In this document: positions 16,454 through 25,859 of the stretch, in pieces | Layout: every line of letters begins with the position of its first letter | Numbering within the stretch: position 1 is the stretch's first letter | Source of the DNA: Cytophagales bacterium WSM2-2 | GTDB lineage: Bacteria; Bacteroidota; Bacteroidia; Cytophagales; Cyclobacteriaceae | Assembly (NCBI GenBank): GCA_015472025.1 | Contig: BNHL01000001.1 | Span: 496,001 to 560,000, forward strand | Direction of reading: 5' to 3' | Length of the DNA stretch: 64,000 nt | The notes under the pieces: generated by a model | Told to the model about the DNA's origin: nothing | The model's input: the letters and a program-made list of their open reading frames with translations, nothing else | Database searches by the model: none | Made by a program: the position numbers and the translations under genes

Positions 16454-18367
16454 ATGATCTCGGTCTCGAATATCTCTTATTTCATTGGCGGACGCGCTTT
16501 ATATGAGGATGCGTCCATGTTTGTACGTCCCAACGACAAAATAGGTCTGATTGGCCTCAACGGACGGGGTAAATCTACGTTATTGAAAATCCTCAATGGC
16601 GAACTGACCGTGAATGCGGGGTCGATCAGCAAGCCAAAGGAGTGTACCGTTGGGTTTCTCAACCAGGATCTGCTTTCTTACCAAACGGATGATGCCATTC
16701 TCACCGTGGCGATGGAAGCCTTTAAGGAGGCGGTAGATACACAACGTCAAATTGAAAAAATTCTCCATCTACTGGAAACCGAATATAGTGATGACCTAGT
16801 GGATAAGCTGACGCGTCTCCAGGAAAAATTTGAGCACCTGGACGGCTATACCATGCAGGCTAAAGCGGAAGAGATTTTAGAGGGGATTGGTTTCTCCACG
16901 CAAGATTTGCACCGGCCTCTTCGCGAATTTTCGGGAGGATGGCGTATGCGTGTGATGCTGGCCAAGCTGCTGCTCGAAAAGCCTTCATGCCTCATGCTGG
17001 ATGAGCCTACCAACCACCTGGACCTTCCTTCGATTGAGTGGGTGGAAAACTACCTGCGCAATTATGAAGGCGCGGTAATCATCGTTTCCCATGACCGTAC
17101 TTTCCTGGACAATGTCATAAATAAAACCGTGGACGTCACTAATCAACAGCTGGTGACCTACGAAGGAAATTATACTTTCTACCTGCAGGAAAAAGAAATG
17201 CGTGAAGAAATTCAGCAAAATGCTTTTGAAAACCAGCAGGCCAAAATTCGCCAGACCGAACGGTTCATCGAACGGTTCCGTGCCAAAGCAACCAAGTCGC
17301 GCCAGGTACAGTCGCGCGTGAAAGCGCTCGATCGCATGGACAAATTGGAAGAAGTGGTCAGTGATGTAGCGGAGGTTAATTTCCGTTTCACGTTCAAACA
17401 GCCCTCCGGCCGGAATGTCATTACATTAAAAGACATCTCAAAGTCCTACGGATCGCTCGACATCCTGAAAAAGTCAAATGCCGTCATCGAGCGTGGTGAT
17501 AAGATTGCACTCATCGGTGCCAACGGAAAAGGGAAGTCAACGCTGTTGCGAATTCTTGCTAACGAGGAAGGCCTGGAAGGAGAACGCACCATTGGTTATA
17601 ATGTGATCTATGGGTTCTACGCACAGCACCAACTGGAATCGCTGAAAGTTGACAACGAAATACTCGATGAGCTGAAGCAGGCCGGCAGCGGAAAGACTGA
17701 GCAAGAACTCCGCAACGTGCTGGGGTGTTTCCTGTTTTCAGATGAAGATGTTTTCAAAAAAATCAAAGTGCTATCCGGTGGTGAAAAGTCACGCGTGGCA
17801 CTGGCCAAGACGATGATCTCGGAGGCCAATTTCCTGCTGCTTGATGAACCTACCAACCATCTCGATTTTATTTCGGAGAATATCCTGATTCAGGCTTTGC
17901 AGCAATACAAAGGAAGTTTCATTACGGTTAGTCACAACCGTCACTTTGTAAATCAGGTAGCAAACAAAATCTGGTATATCGAAAATCACGAGATCAAAGA
18001 ATACCCGGGAACCTACGAAGAGTACGAATACTGGCACAAGAAAAATATGGAGGGCAAAGCGGCAGAGCCACACGTAGCCAAAAAAGAGAAGCCTCAAAAA
18101 GAAGCCAAGCCTGCTGCAGTTCCTACGAACCAGAGTCAGCTCAACTCCCTGCACAAGGAGTTGAGGCAGGTGGAAGCATCTGTTCAAAAACTGGTAACTG
18201 AGAAAGAGGCTGTTGAACGTGAGCTTGTTAAACCTGAAATCTTCAGCAACCCCGACAAGCTCAACGAACAACAGCAAAAGTTTGAGAAAATCGATTCACG
18301 CCTCGAAGAAGAAAACAAAAAGTGGGAGTCGATTGCCCTTGAAATTGAAGAGCTGGAAGGCAAATAA
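16454..18367 (+). CDS. ABC-F family ribosome-associated ATPase
   Basis: A 637-residue protein with two ABC cassettes and no membrane segment. Cassette 1 has Walker A GLNGRGKST (34-42), signature FSGGW (about 159) and Walker B LMLDEPTNHLD (about 180). Cassette 2 has GANGKGKST (about 354), LSGGEKS (about 440) and LLLDEPTNHLD (about 462). The interdomain linker (about 235-300, QQAKIRQTERFIERFRAKATKS) is the P-site tRNA-interaction motif of ABC-F proteins. The C-terminal charged coiled coil (about 545-637) resembles Uup/YheS types. It should act on the translating ribosome rather than in transport. The subfamily is not decided. Confidence 0.93.
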   Translation: MISVSNISYFIGGRALYEDASMFVRPNDKIGLIGLNGRGKSTLLKILNGELTVNAGSISKPKECTVGFLNQDLLSYQTDDAILTVAMEAFKEAVDTQRQIEKILHLLETEYSDDLVDKLTRLQEKFEHLDGYTMQAKAEEILEGIGFSTQDLHRPLREFSGGWRMRVMLAKLLLEKPSCLMLDEPTNHLDLPSIEWVENYLRNYEGAVIIVSHDRTFLDNVINKTVDVTNQQLVTYEGNYTFYLQEKEMREEIQQNAFENQQAKIRQTERFIERFRAKATKSRQVQSRVKALDRMDKLEEVVSDVAEVNFRFTFKQPSGRNVITLKDISKSYGSLDILKKSNAVIERGDKIALIGANGKGKSTLLRILANEEGLEGERTIGYNVIYGFYAQHQLESLKVDNEILDELKQAGSGKTEQELRNVLGCFLFSDEDVFKKIKVLSGGEKSRVALAKTMISEANFLLLDEPTNHLDFISENILIQALQQYKGSFITVSHNRHFVNQVANKIWYIENHEIKEYPGTYEEYEYWHKKNMEGKAAEPHVAKKEKPQKEAKPAAVPTNQSQLNSLHKELRQVEASVQKLVTEKEAVERELVKPEIFSNPDKLNEQQQKFEKIDSRLEEENKKWESIALEIEELEGK

Positions 18368-19030
18368 TCACTTCCACCCTACAACCATCGTCAACTGTAT
18401 ACGATTAAAATCCTGTGTGATCTCTGACTGAGCCGGTGCAATAAAGTAATCGCAAGCAGGACATATGTACTGTGCCGACTTGTACGAAATCCTCTGAAAT
18501 TTATATCCAACGGCAAACGCCATTTTCACGTCATGGTATTTTAGCCTGTAACCGATGCTTGGGTTAATTGTCCTGCCTCCAGAAACTCCAACGAACGGAT
18601 CACTTCCATAATATTGATAAGAGCCATTCCGTACAAACCAGGCATGCGCGAGTCCATAAGTCATTTGAAGATAAACCGCTCCTTTATTTTTATTACCAAT
18701 TAAATCCCAGCTTGCTAATGCATAAAGCGGTAGTGTTTGCCAACTTTGATACGAGTCGAAACCCGTCCCGATACCAGCGCGAAATTTTTCTCCGATCGTC
18801 ACTCCATGATTGGTTGCAAAACTGTAGGTGACTTCCTGTCCCCGACTGCAATCATTGCATCCAATCAGTGCTCCGGACTGAACATTGAAATAATATTGAA
18901 TAAATTTTCCCGTTTCCGCATTTTGAGCTTTCGGTTTCTCCAATCGCGTGTAGTGAACGGAGTCAGCATCATAGTTTTGTGTAAATCCAGCGGTCGATGC
19001 GAACAATAGAAGGAATACAATTTTTTTCAT
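18368..19030 (-). CDS. Exported outer-membrane-barrel-type protein
   Basis: A 220-residue protein with a signal peptide (1-17, ending AGFTQ). After a linker come alternating amphipathic strands with aromatic ends (FIQYYFNVQSG, YALASWDLIGNKNKGAVYLQMTYGLA, AFAVGYKFQRISY), ending in the strand FNRIQLTMVVGWK. This is typical of an eight-to-ten-stranded Bacteroidota outer-membrane barrel. Two Cys pairs (GCNDCSRG and ICPACDY) lie in predicted loops. It is the last gene of the sigma-factor operon, 16 bases after the propeller lipoprotein, and its stop abuts the ABC-F stop. The function is unknown. Confidence 0.65.
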   Translation of the reverse strand: MKKIVFLLLFASTAGFTQNYDADSVHYTRLEKPKAQNAETGKFIQYYFNVQSGALIGCNDCSRGQEVTYSFATNHGVTIGEKFRAGIGTGFDSYQSWQTLPLYALASWDLIGNKNKGAVYLQMTYGLAHAWFVRNGSYQYYGSDPFVGVSGGRTINPSIGYRLKYHDVKMAFAVGYKFQRISYKSAQYICPACDYFIAPAQSEITQDFNRIQLTMVVGWK

Positions 19031-19046
19031 AAGGACATGATTGAGG

Positions 19047-20366
19047 TTATTGCTGGCTAACGATTTCGATTTTACTCAGCAGTCTGATGTTACTGAGGTT
19101 GGAGTAGTCGTACTGAAACAGACCGTCTTTCCCGATCATGATGGCTATGTTGCGGTAAGGAATGACATCCAGCGCATCGATACCGGGATAATGTGCTAGC
19201 TGGTGAGAAGAGATCGTATTTGGATCACTAGCATCAAAAATTTTAAGGCCATCCGATCCATCGCAGATGAACAACAGATTTTGGTCGATGCCCAACCCGT
19301 GCGGATTAGTCATGTCGTATTTTTTCTGAAGCACAGGGTTCGTTAAATCCTTGATGTTAATCACTTGCAGTTCGTTAACATTATTGTGACAAGTGCCGCC
19401 ATTGTACAGTGTGACATAGGCATAGTCTCCTAGCACTACAACCGGGTCGCAGCTGTAGATGTGATCGAGGTTACTTATAAAGGTTGGTTGATCGGGTGAT
19501 GCGATACTGTAAATTGCCATACCTGCACGGGAGCCTACGAAAAGATTTTTTCCATTTAAGAATAATGTTTCAGGCCAGATCAAAAGCGTTTGATCTGCTT
19601 TCCGTTCGGGGGCGATAGGATTAGTGATATTTAATGTAGCCAGCGTAGAACCGTCAATAGCATAAAGATCAGTGTCATTGAGAGCAAACCTGGAGAGTGA
19701 TCCGCTGATCCCGGTGCTTGGCGCTAACGCTGTCGCACTCAGCGTGGCTGCACTGCTTTGACTGTAGGGTACGGCAATCCCCATATCATAATATATACCA
19801 CCCCAGGCTTGAACCTGATTTGGCGAGCAATCATTTTCCTCAATAGTAATTTTTGATACTTTTTTCCACTCGGTGACAATTCCTTTGGCCGCATCCATGA
19901 CAAATCCCATCGCATTATAGTTTTTGAAAAGGCCTTCAACGCGATTGACGATCTTAATATCTGCAACATTTGAAATATCAAACATCACCAGGTCAACAAA
20001 GCTGTCCGCATAAAGGATATTATCAAGGATGGCCAGATCATAGTTACCCGGAATATTCAGAAAACTCAGCGCACCGGGAGAAGCCGGATTCGAGTTGTCA
20101 AAAACGTGTATGCCTTTTCCTGTTTCGTTGATGAAGAGAATTTGGTCCTTTAAGTAAAGCTTGCCCGGCGAAATTAAGGGCCGGGCTTCCGTCATCCCGG
20201 TGGCAGCTTTTATTTCTGCGGAGGTGCTGTACACAGGTTCATAGTACGTGTAACTTTTTTTGATACGGCATTTGTCAGAGCACTGTTGCATCGTTCCACA
20301 CGCGATGACTGCAAGCAATCCGATACTCAGAAGAAAAAATCTTCGATGCGATGTAATAGGTTTCAT
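19047..20366 (-). CDS. LVIVD-repeat beta-propeller lipoprotein
   Basis: A 439-residue protein whose best start is the ATG at 20366: it places a lysine/arginine-bearing leader (MKPITSHRR) before a hydrophobic core and the lipobox VIAC. A longer frame exists upstream but lacks a sensible signal. The mature protein consists of LVIVD-type repeats, each about 40 residues with an 'x-V-x-D-x-S-x-P' turn (HVFDNSNPASPG, VMFDISNVADIKI, LNITNPIAPER, QVINIKDLTNPVLQ, KIFDASDPN), which fold as a propeller. Such proteins sit on the outer face of a membrane. It lies between the membrane-anchored barrel-like protein and the small barrel protein, in the same direction. Confidence 0.8.
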   Translation of the reverse strand: MKPITSHRRFFLLSIGLLAVIACGTMQQCSDKCRIKKSYTYYEPVYSTSAEIKAATGMTEARPLISPGKLYLKDQILFINETGKGIHVFDNSNPASPGALSFLNIPGNYDLAILDNILYADSFVDLVMFDISNVADIKIVNRVEGLFKNYNAMGFVMDAAKGIVTEWKKVSKITIEENDCSPNQVQAWGGIYYDMGIAVPYSQSSAATLSATALAPSTGISGSLSRFALNDTDLYAIDGSTLATLNITNPIAPERKADQTLLIWPETLFLNGKNLFVGSRAGMAIYSIASPDQPTFISNLDHIYSCDPVVVLGDYAYVTLYNGGTCHNNVNELQVINIKDLTNPVLQKKYDMTNPHGLGIDQNLLFICDGSDGLKIFDASDPNTISSHQLAHYPGIDALDVIPYRNIAIMIGKDGLFQYDYSNLSNIRLLSKIEIVSQQ

Positions 20367-20431
20367 GTGTTGGTTGGTTACAACAATTAGACCCCACATC
20401 AAATCAGGAAGTTGGAATGATCAGAAAAAAA

Positions 20432-21787
20432 TTACCGGATAATGTACCTGAAACGGAATCCCACATCCCAGGCAAAAGGATTGCCTGCGGACTGTGATTT
20501 TAAGACAGGGTTAAAAGAGTAACGAGCCCCTGGCACGAGAGACAACCGATAGTTCTTTCCCAGTTTGTAACTGACCTCACTGCTGAGAAGGCCCGCAAAA
20601 TTCACAGACCGGTAAGGAGAATCTGATCCTGCACCTTGAGAATAACTTTGACGTGCACCACTTGGATCCGACAACGTATTGCGAATAAAAAAGTCAGACG
20701 CAACACCGGGGTTTACCTGCCAGCCGATTTTCCTGTCGATCAGTAAATAGCCCACTTGTATCGGTACGGATAGAAATTCGTTCGTATTGGTGACATCATA
20801 TGGTGAAGCTGTTGCTCCGCTGTATTGCACCGAACTCGTACTAAGATTCGCAAGCGCATCGAGGCTGCTGGATGGAATGTTCGACATATAGCCGGTTGAT
20901 TGATTCATGTACTGAACTCCGGTTTGAACGACCCATCGTGGTGCCATACGAACACCGCCAAGGACTCCATACGTAAATGATTTTCCGGTTGGCGATGACG
21001 GCAACCGTGAAGAAAAAGCACCAGCTGCTGCGGGCGTTGCCGCGAAAGACAATCCGCTGTTAGTAGCCATGTATTCACCTGCTGCCGCTGAGACCGAAGC
21101 CCACAGCTGCTCATGATTTGTTTTTTCCTTTTTGGTGTGCATGTAAATCGCCGGAAGGGCAGGTAATTTCCGAACGATCTCAACATACGTTGGTTCTCCT
21201 TTTAGCGAATCGAGTGGCAACAATGGCAAATCTTGTGCAATCAAATTGTCAGTCGATGCCAAACGGGTCTTTTTAAATTCTTTAGACTCCGATGGTAAAA
21301 CGCTCGAGGATTCTTTTGCCAAAACTGAATTTAAAGCCTGGTCATCTGCTGTTTCTTTTTTCAACACGGTAGCTTCATAGAAGCTCTCTCCATTCGATTT
21401 TTTTGCAGTAACTCCATCATTGGTTTTATCGGATGACAACCGCTCTGGCTTTGTGGTTGATTCTGCTTTTGATTCAGTTTGGTTTTTCGCATCGTCATTC
21501 GCAGCCGCATTTGTTGTCACGCCTTGGGAAGAATTATCTTTTTTCGCCAACTGCCTATCATTCTCTTTCCAATAATAAACACCGAACACTCCCGTCAATG
21601 CAGCAAACAAAATACAGGCAGCAGCCAGTCGCTGATAAAAAACCAGTCTCCTCTTGATGCCTTCACCTTCCTCTTGTGTCAGTTTTTGGTCAATACCTGC
21701 CCACACCAGGTCAGACGGGGTGACCCCGGCTTCGTCAAAAGCATCTTTCCAGCTCTCGTCAAATTTTGACCTCTCCAAATTTTGCAT
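20432..21787 (-). CDS. Membrane-anchored protein with barrel-like C-terminus, likely anti-sigma-type partner
   Basis: A 451-residue protein. Residues 1-50 are cytoplasmic (FDESWKDAFDEAGVTPSDLVWAGIDQKL), a single transmembrane helix spans about 54-73, a low-complexity Lys/Ser/Asp/Glu linker follows to about 220, and the C-terminus resembles an outer-membrane barrel (FTYGVLGGVRMAPRWVVQTGVQY, then FRFRYIIR at the end). The N-terminal arrangement and the 29-base overlap with the upstream sigma-factor gene suggest an anti-sigma-like role. Having an inner-membrane anchor together with a barrel-like domain is unusual. The domains are inferred from sequence pattern; no precise family is claimed. Confidence 0.65.
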   Translation of the reverse strand: MQNLERSKFDESWKDAFDEAGVTPSDLVWAGIDQKLTQEEGEGIKRRLVFYQRLAAACILFAALTGVFGVYYWKENDRQLAKKDNSSQGVTTNAAANDDAKNQTESKAESTTKPERLSSDKTNDGVTAKKSNGESFYEATVLKKETADDQALNSVLAKESSSVLPSESKEFKKTRLASTDNLIAQDLPLLPLDSLKGEPTYVEIVRKLPALPAIYMHTKKEKTNHEQLWASVSAAAGEYMATNSGLSFAATPAAAGAFSSRLPSSPTGKSFTYGVLGGVRMAPRWVVQTGVQYMNQSTGYMSNIPSSSLDALANLSTSSVQYSGATASPYDVTNTNEFLSVPIQVGYLLIDRKIGWQVNPGVASDFFIRNTLSDPSGARQSYSQGAGSDSPYRSVNFAGLLSSEVSYKLGKNYRLSLVPGARYSFNPVLKSQSAGNPFAWDVGFRFRYIIR

Positions 21788-22343
21788 ACTTCTGCTTTAC
21801 ATTTTCCAGTTTCGAGCGCAGTAAATTCTTCGCACGATTATATTGTGATTTCGATGTTCCTTCGCTTACTCCCAGCATCTCTCCTATTTCTTTGTGCCCA
21901 TATCCTTCTATCGCAAACAAGTTGAAGACCACGCGACAGCCATCGGGCAGCGATTGAATCAGGGAGATCAACTCTGACAAATGGAAATCGGCCAGGCTTA
22001 TTTTCTCGTCTTCCTGTAGACCCGCATCGGCAACATCAACCATCGGCATCATGTACAATTTTTGGCGTTGATGGTTCAGTGCTGTGTTGATGATAATGCG
22101 CGTCATCCAGGTGCTCAGGCTTGATTCAGACCGGAAAGATTTAATGCTGTTAAAAACCTTTAAAAAACCCTCTTGTAAAATATCTTCCGCTTCCGGTACG
22201 TTCTTGGCATAGCGCAGGCATACGGCCATCATTTTACGGCAATAGCGGTCGTACAACGCTTGTTGCGCGGTACGCTCGCCTTTGGCGCATCGGCTTACTA
22301 AATCCGTTTCACTGAGCATGCCTGTGATCTTCCAGTTTGACAC
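21759..22343 (-). CDS. ECF-type RNA polymerase sigma factor
   Basis: A 194-residue sigma-70-family factor of the ECF type. Region 2 (about 25-95) has ALYDRYCRKMMAVCLRYAKNVPEAEDILQEGFLKVF, and region 4 (about 130-182) has LPDGCRVVFNLFAIEGYGHKEIGEMLGVSEGTSKSQYNRAKN, both close to consensus. There is no region 1.1 or 3. The start could be the ATG at 22343 or the in-frame ATG at 22319, which begins MLSETDLV and is more typical. It overlaps the next gene by 29 bases, so the two are probably co-translated, and it diverges from the T9SS plug gene. The regulon is unknown. Confidence 0.93.
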   Translation of the reverse strand: MSNWKITGMLSETDLVSRCAKGERTAQQALYDRYCRKMMAVCLRYAKNVPEAEDILQEGFLKVFNSIKSFRSESSLSTWMTRIIINTALNHQRQKLYMMPMVDVADAGLQEDEKISLADFHLSELISLIQSLPDGCRVVFNLFAIEGYGHKEIGEMLGVSEGTSKSQYNRAKNLLRSKLENVKQKYAKFGEVKI

Positions 22344-22371
22344 AGCTTAAAATCAAAAGGTTGGAACAGAA

Positions 22372-22398
22372 TTGCTTAAAAATAAACCTCTAGCTTTG
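22372..22398 (+). promoter_or_regulatory. Promoter of the T9SS plug gene
   Basis: TTG (22372-22374) is followed after 16 bases by TAGCTTTG (22391-22398), a good Bacteroidota promoter. The transcript would begin at about 22404, the A of the ATG, so the message may be leaderless. Confidence 0.6.
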
Positions 22399-22403
22399 AA
22401 CGC

Positions 22404-23687
22404 ATGAAAGTACCCCGAATTTCAGCTCCCGGTCTTATAATTCTGGTTTTTATCACCCTAAATTCAAAATTACCGCTCTTCGCCCAAAAAGAGCTTTCAT
22501 TTACCGATAAGGTGTACGAACCCCAGATCAAAACGGTTCTGTTATACCCGAGTGTGGGTGGTACTCAGGATTTCCTGCAACCTTCGGCCACTCCTTTCAA
22601 TAGCCAAACCCTGCTGCTCGAATTTGATGACCTGCAGGACAATCGCAATAATTATTACGCCAAACTCATTCACTGTAACTACGACTGGAGCAAATCAAAA
22701 TTGATGGATCTGGATTTTATGGAAAATTACAATGAGTTCCAGCTCAATGATTATACATTCTCCAACAGCACTTATTCACGGTACATTCATTATCGTTTCC
22801 AGGTACCTGCCGTAAAATATACCGGCAACTATCTTTTGATTGTTTATCGCGATGATCAAAAAGACCTGATCCTTTCCAAGCGTATGATGGTGTTCGATTC
22901 ACAGGTAGGGTTGACGAAAGACGATCGCATGTTGGGTACCGGAACGCTCAACCGAGCCAACCAGCAATTTAATTTTGTACTTGATTATGGCGACATCCAG
23001 GTTATTAATCCTATGGAGAGCATTCATGTAAACATGCGCCAAAATCAACGGTGGGACAATGCCAAATACAATTTACAACCGACTTACATCCGCGAATCAG
23101 ACAGTGAACTGGACTACCGGTTTATTGACGACAGCTGGCAATTCAATGGTGGAAATGAATTTCGTTTTGCTGACTTCCGTTCGCTGAATAGTCCGGGGCA
23201 AAATACCGGGCGTATCAACAAAACATTAAAACCCTACGAGCTCTACCTCGCGATTGACGAACCACGTGGCGAGCAAGCTTACGCTCAATACAAGGACCTT
23301 GACGGGAATTATATTGTTGACAACCTGGATTACGGTGAACCTGTAATCACGGCCAACTATCTCTACGTGAATTTCACACTGAAGTGTGCAAATCCTTACA
23401 ATGGCGATGTTTACGTGGTCGGGAAATTCAATGATTTCCAGCGGACGGAAGAAAATAAAATGCGTTACAATTCCTCCACCGGAGCTTACGAGTCGCGACA
23501 GTTTGTAAAGCAAGGATGGTATGACTTCCAATACGTGCTGGAATCCAAAACACAGCCACCCATCGCAATCGAAGGATCTCACTTCGAGACTGAAAACGTC
23601 TATGAAATTGCCATCTACTATAGGCCCTTCCGACCCAACGTGGATTTGTTGATCGGATATTACCTGATCCCGGTCAATCCAAGATAG
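22404..23687 (+). CDS. Type IX secretion system plug protein (DUF5103 family)
   Basis: A 427-residue exported protein (signal peptide 1-28, ending LPLFAQ). The whole length matches the DUF5103 family, now known as the T9SS plug, which closes the periplasmic side of the SprA translocon. The N-terminal domain contains TVLLYPSVGGTQDFLQPSATPF and CNYDWSKSKLMDLDFMENYN. A later Ig-like/CBM-like part has VYVVGKFNDFQRTEENKMRYNS. It is a single gene with its own strong promoter, divergent from an ECF sigma operon. With PorX and a T9SS-sorted adhesin it confirms that this organism has the system. Confidence 0.85.
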   Translation: MKVPRISAPGLIILVFITLNSKLPLFAQKELSFTDKVYEPQIKTVLLYPSVGGTQDFLQPSATPFNSQTLLLEFDDLQDNRNNYYAKLIHCNYDWSKSKLMDLDFMENYNEFQLNDYTFSNSTYSRYIHYRFQVPAVKYTGNYLLIVYRDDQKDLILSKRMMVFDSQVGLTKDDRMLGTGTLNRANQQFNFVLDYGDIQVINPMESIHVNMRQNQRWDNAKYNLQPTYIRESDSELDYRFIDDSWQFNGGNEFRFADFRSLNSPGQNTGRINKTLKPYELYLAIDEPRGEQAYAQYKDLDGNYIVDNLDYGEPVITANYLYVNFTLKCANPYNGDVYVVGKFNDFQRTEENKMRYNSSTGAYESRQFVKQGWYDFQYVLESKTQPPIAIEGSHFETENVYEIAIYYRPFRPNVDLLIGYYLIPVNPR

Positions 23688-23807
23688 GCGAATCAAATTT
23701 GAATTCTAGAAGACAACAAGGTCTAATTCAAATTGAGAGGGATGCAGCGGAGAAGATCGTTCCGTTTTACAAGCCTTAAAAATTGCAGAAAGTAATTAAA
23801 AGTACTG

Positions 23808-24608
23808 CTATGCATAAACCTCTTCCAGGTCCGCTTCTTTAGCGATGGAGTTTGTGTGAGCGATGTCCAGCATTCCAAAACCCTTGTGGGAGAAATGGCC
23901 TAGCCCGTTTTCGTATACAAATTGCTGCACAGGTTGAGGGGCGTAAAGTGTGAAAGGGAAAGTATAGCCGCGCACTTCGTATTTCACATCGGCATCGTAA
24001 AGTGGATAGATGCGCGCAAATTTTTTGTGGGTTGATTGTATTTTGTTAAGGTAGTCGCGGTCGGCTACCAGCTGGAACTTATAAAAATCAGCGAGTTTTT
24101 CTGACGCAAATTTTCCGCTCGCTTCCATGCGTGCCATTGTGTTGTCATAAAGCAGGTCCGAGAACTCATCAACTTCAGGCGAAACAAAACGCTTGCCCTG
24201 CTCATCGTTGAAAGAAGCGGGCAACAAAACGATCGGAGAAATACAAAGAAATTTAACTGTCTCACCAACAGCTATGACCTCCTCGCTTTCGTGGGACTCA
24301 GGGATCAGTTGCAAATTGCCGATCAGCAATTCCTTTTGGGAAAAGAGTACGGAAACAAAATACTCGATAAACTCTTTATTGGAGGATGAAAATACTAGAG
24401 TAACGCGTGATGAATAGAAATGAAGTCCTTTGCGGCTGATCTTGATCTGGCCCTTTAATCCCGAGAAATTGTACTGGTTAAATCCGAAAAACTCCGCTTT
24501 ACCGCCGAGCATAACCAAGCCCTTGACCGTTTGGGCAAGCAGAAACTGGTGGTGAAATGGCACAAAGGCACCACGGTTTTTCAGGGAAAAAACAATCCTG
24601 ATTCTCAC
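23808..24608 (-). CDS. cas6: Cas6-like CRISPR RNA endoribonuclease, solitary
   Basis: A 266-residue protein with the two-RRM layout of Cas6. The N-terminal strand RIRIVFSLKN leads to VPFHHQFLLAQTVKGLV, where His19/His20 are candidate catalytic residues. The C-terminal glycine-rich loop GLGHFSHKGFGML (235-247) is the hallmark of the family. Cas6 cleaves CRISPR transcripts within the repeat. No other cas gene and no CRISPR array lie in the window, so this copy is an orphan here. The start is GTG at 24608; no in-frame ATG precedes it. It is downstream of ychF on the same strand with a 133-base gap. Confidence 0.8.
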   Translation of the reverse strand: MRIRIVFSLKNRGAFVPFHHQFLLAQTVKGLVMLGGKAEFFGFNQYNFSGLKGQIKISRKGLHFYSSRVTLVFSSSNKEFIEYFVSVLFSQKELLIGNLQLIPESHESEEVIAVGETVKFLCISPIVLLPASFNDEQGKRFVSPEVDEFSDLLYDNTMARMEASGKFASEKLADFYKFQLVADRDYLNKIQSTHKKFARIYPLYDADVKYEVRGYTFPFTLYAPQPVQQFVYENGLGHFSHKGFGMLDIAHTNSIAKEADLEEVYA

Positions 24609-24741
24609 AGTATGTCCATCTAGGGGTAAAAAAATTGCCTAATATGACTAACCCCGCCTTAAAAATCTCTTGAGCGGAAGGCTAAAGTACTAAAAATCAG
24701 CTAAATGGAAGCCCTTAGTCAATGTTTATTTTCACCTAAAA

Positions 24742-25839
24742 CTAAACATTAAAACGGAAGTGCATTACATCCCCGTCCTGGACTACGTATTCCTTGCCCT
24801 CCACTCCCAACTTGCCAGCCTCCCGGCACCCGGCTTCCGATTTATATTTCTGATAATCAGCTATTTTTATAACCTCAGCCCGGATAAAGCCTTTTTCAAA
24901 GTCTGTATGGATAACACCGGCAGCCTGTGGTGCCCTCCAACCCCGATGGATAGTCCAGGCTCTTACTTCCTTCTCCCCAGCTGTAAAGTAGGTTATGAGG
25001 TTAAGGAGCGTGTACGCTGCGCGAATTAAGCGGTTGAGGCCCGATTCCTTTAAGCCATATTCCTCCAAAAAGACCTGACGGTCAGCTTCATTATCCAATT
25101 CGGCAATCTGGGCTTCTATAGCTGCACAAACCATCACCACCTCGGCACCCTCATTTTTTACAAGATTCTTGAGATTTTCAACATGCTGGTTCCCGGTATG
25201 GATCGATTTTTCATCCACGTTGGCGACATAGATCACAGGCTTATCAGTGAGCAACTGTAGATCCTCTATCGCCTTGCGATCCTCGGTATCCATAACTACT
25301 GTACGAGCATTTTTCCCAGCAAGCAATGCTTCTTTGAATTGAACCAGGGCTGCAAATTCCTTTTTCGCTTTGGCATCCCCGCTTTTGGCCGTACGCTCTA
25401 CCTTGCTAATCTTTTTTTCAACTGAATCCAGATCTCTTAGCTGAAGTTCAGTATCAATAATCTCTTTATCAGAAATCGGGTCGACCTTCCCGCCTACGTG
25501 AATGATATTGTCGTTATCGAAGCAACGAACCACATGAGCAATCGCATCTACTTCGCGAATATTTGCCAAAAATTGGTTGCCAAGGCCTTCTCCCTTACTT
25601 GCCCCTTTTACCAGCCCGGCAATGTCGACAAATTCAAAAGTCGTTGGGATTATTTTTTGCGGATTGACTAACCCTTCCAGAATCTTTAAACGCTCATCCG
25701 GAACTGAGATCACACCTACATTGGGCTCAATCGTACAAAAGGGGAAATTGGCTGCTTCAGCCTTATTGTTGGAAATGGCATTAAATAATGTTGATTTACC
25801 AACATTAGGCAGACCTACGATACCACACTTTAAACCCAT
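24742..25839 (-). CDS. ychF: Ribosome-binding ATPase YchF
   Basis: A 365-residue Obg-family P-loop protein that binds the ribosome and prefers ATP. Motifs are G1 [13 protein letters not shown] at the N-terminus, G3 [20 protein letters not shown], the NVDE variant in place of the NKxD guanine specificity motif ([11 protein letters not shown]), and a C-terminal TGS domain ending [13 protein letters not shown]. Length matches the family. It has its own clear promoter at 25860-25889 and is followed by cas6 on the same strand. Confidence 0.97.
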   Translation of the reverse strand: MGLKCGIVGLPNVGKSTLFNAISNNKAEAANFPFCTIEPNVGVISVPDERLKILEGLVNPQKIIPTTFEFVDIAGLVKGASKGEGLGNQFLANIREVDAIAHVVRCFDNDNIIHVGGKVDPISDKEIIDTELQLRDLDSVEKKISKVERTAKSGDAKAKKEFAALVQFKEALLAGKNARTVVMDTEDRKAIEDLQLLTDKPVIYVANVDEKSIHTGNQHVENLKNLVKNEGAEVVMVCAAIEAQIAELDNEADRQVFLEEYGLKESGLNRLIRAAYTLLNLITYFTAGEKEVRAWTIHRGWRAPQAAGVIHTDFEKGFIRAEVIKIADYQKYKSEAGCREAGKLGVEGKEYVVQDGDVMHFRFNV

Positions 25840-25859
25840 GAATTAAAAAATTTGAGGCG

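Noticed and set aside
20367..20402. N-terminal extension of the LVIVD lipoprotein
   Set aside because: The extra 12 residues would bury the lipoprotein signal; the ATG at 20366 gives a normal one.
23688..24741. A CRISPR array next to cas6
   Set aside because: I looked for regularly spaced short repeats in both flanks and found none.
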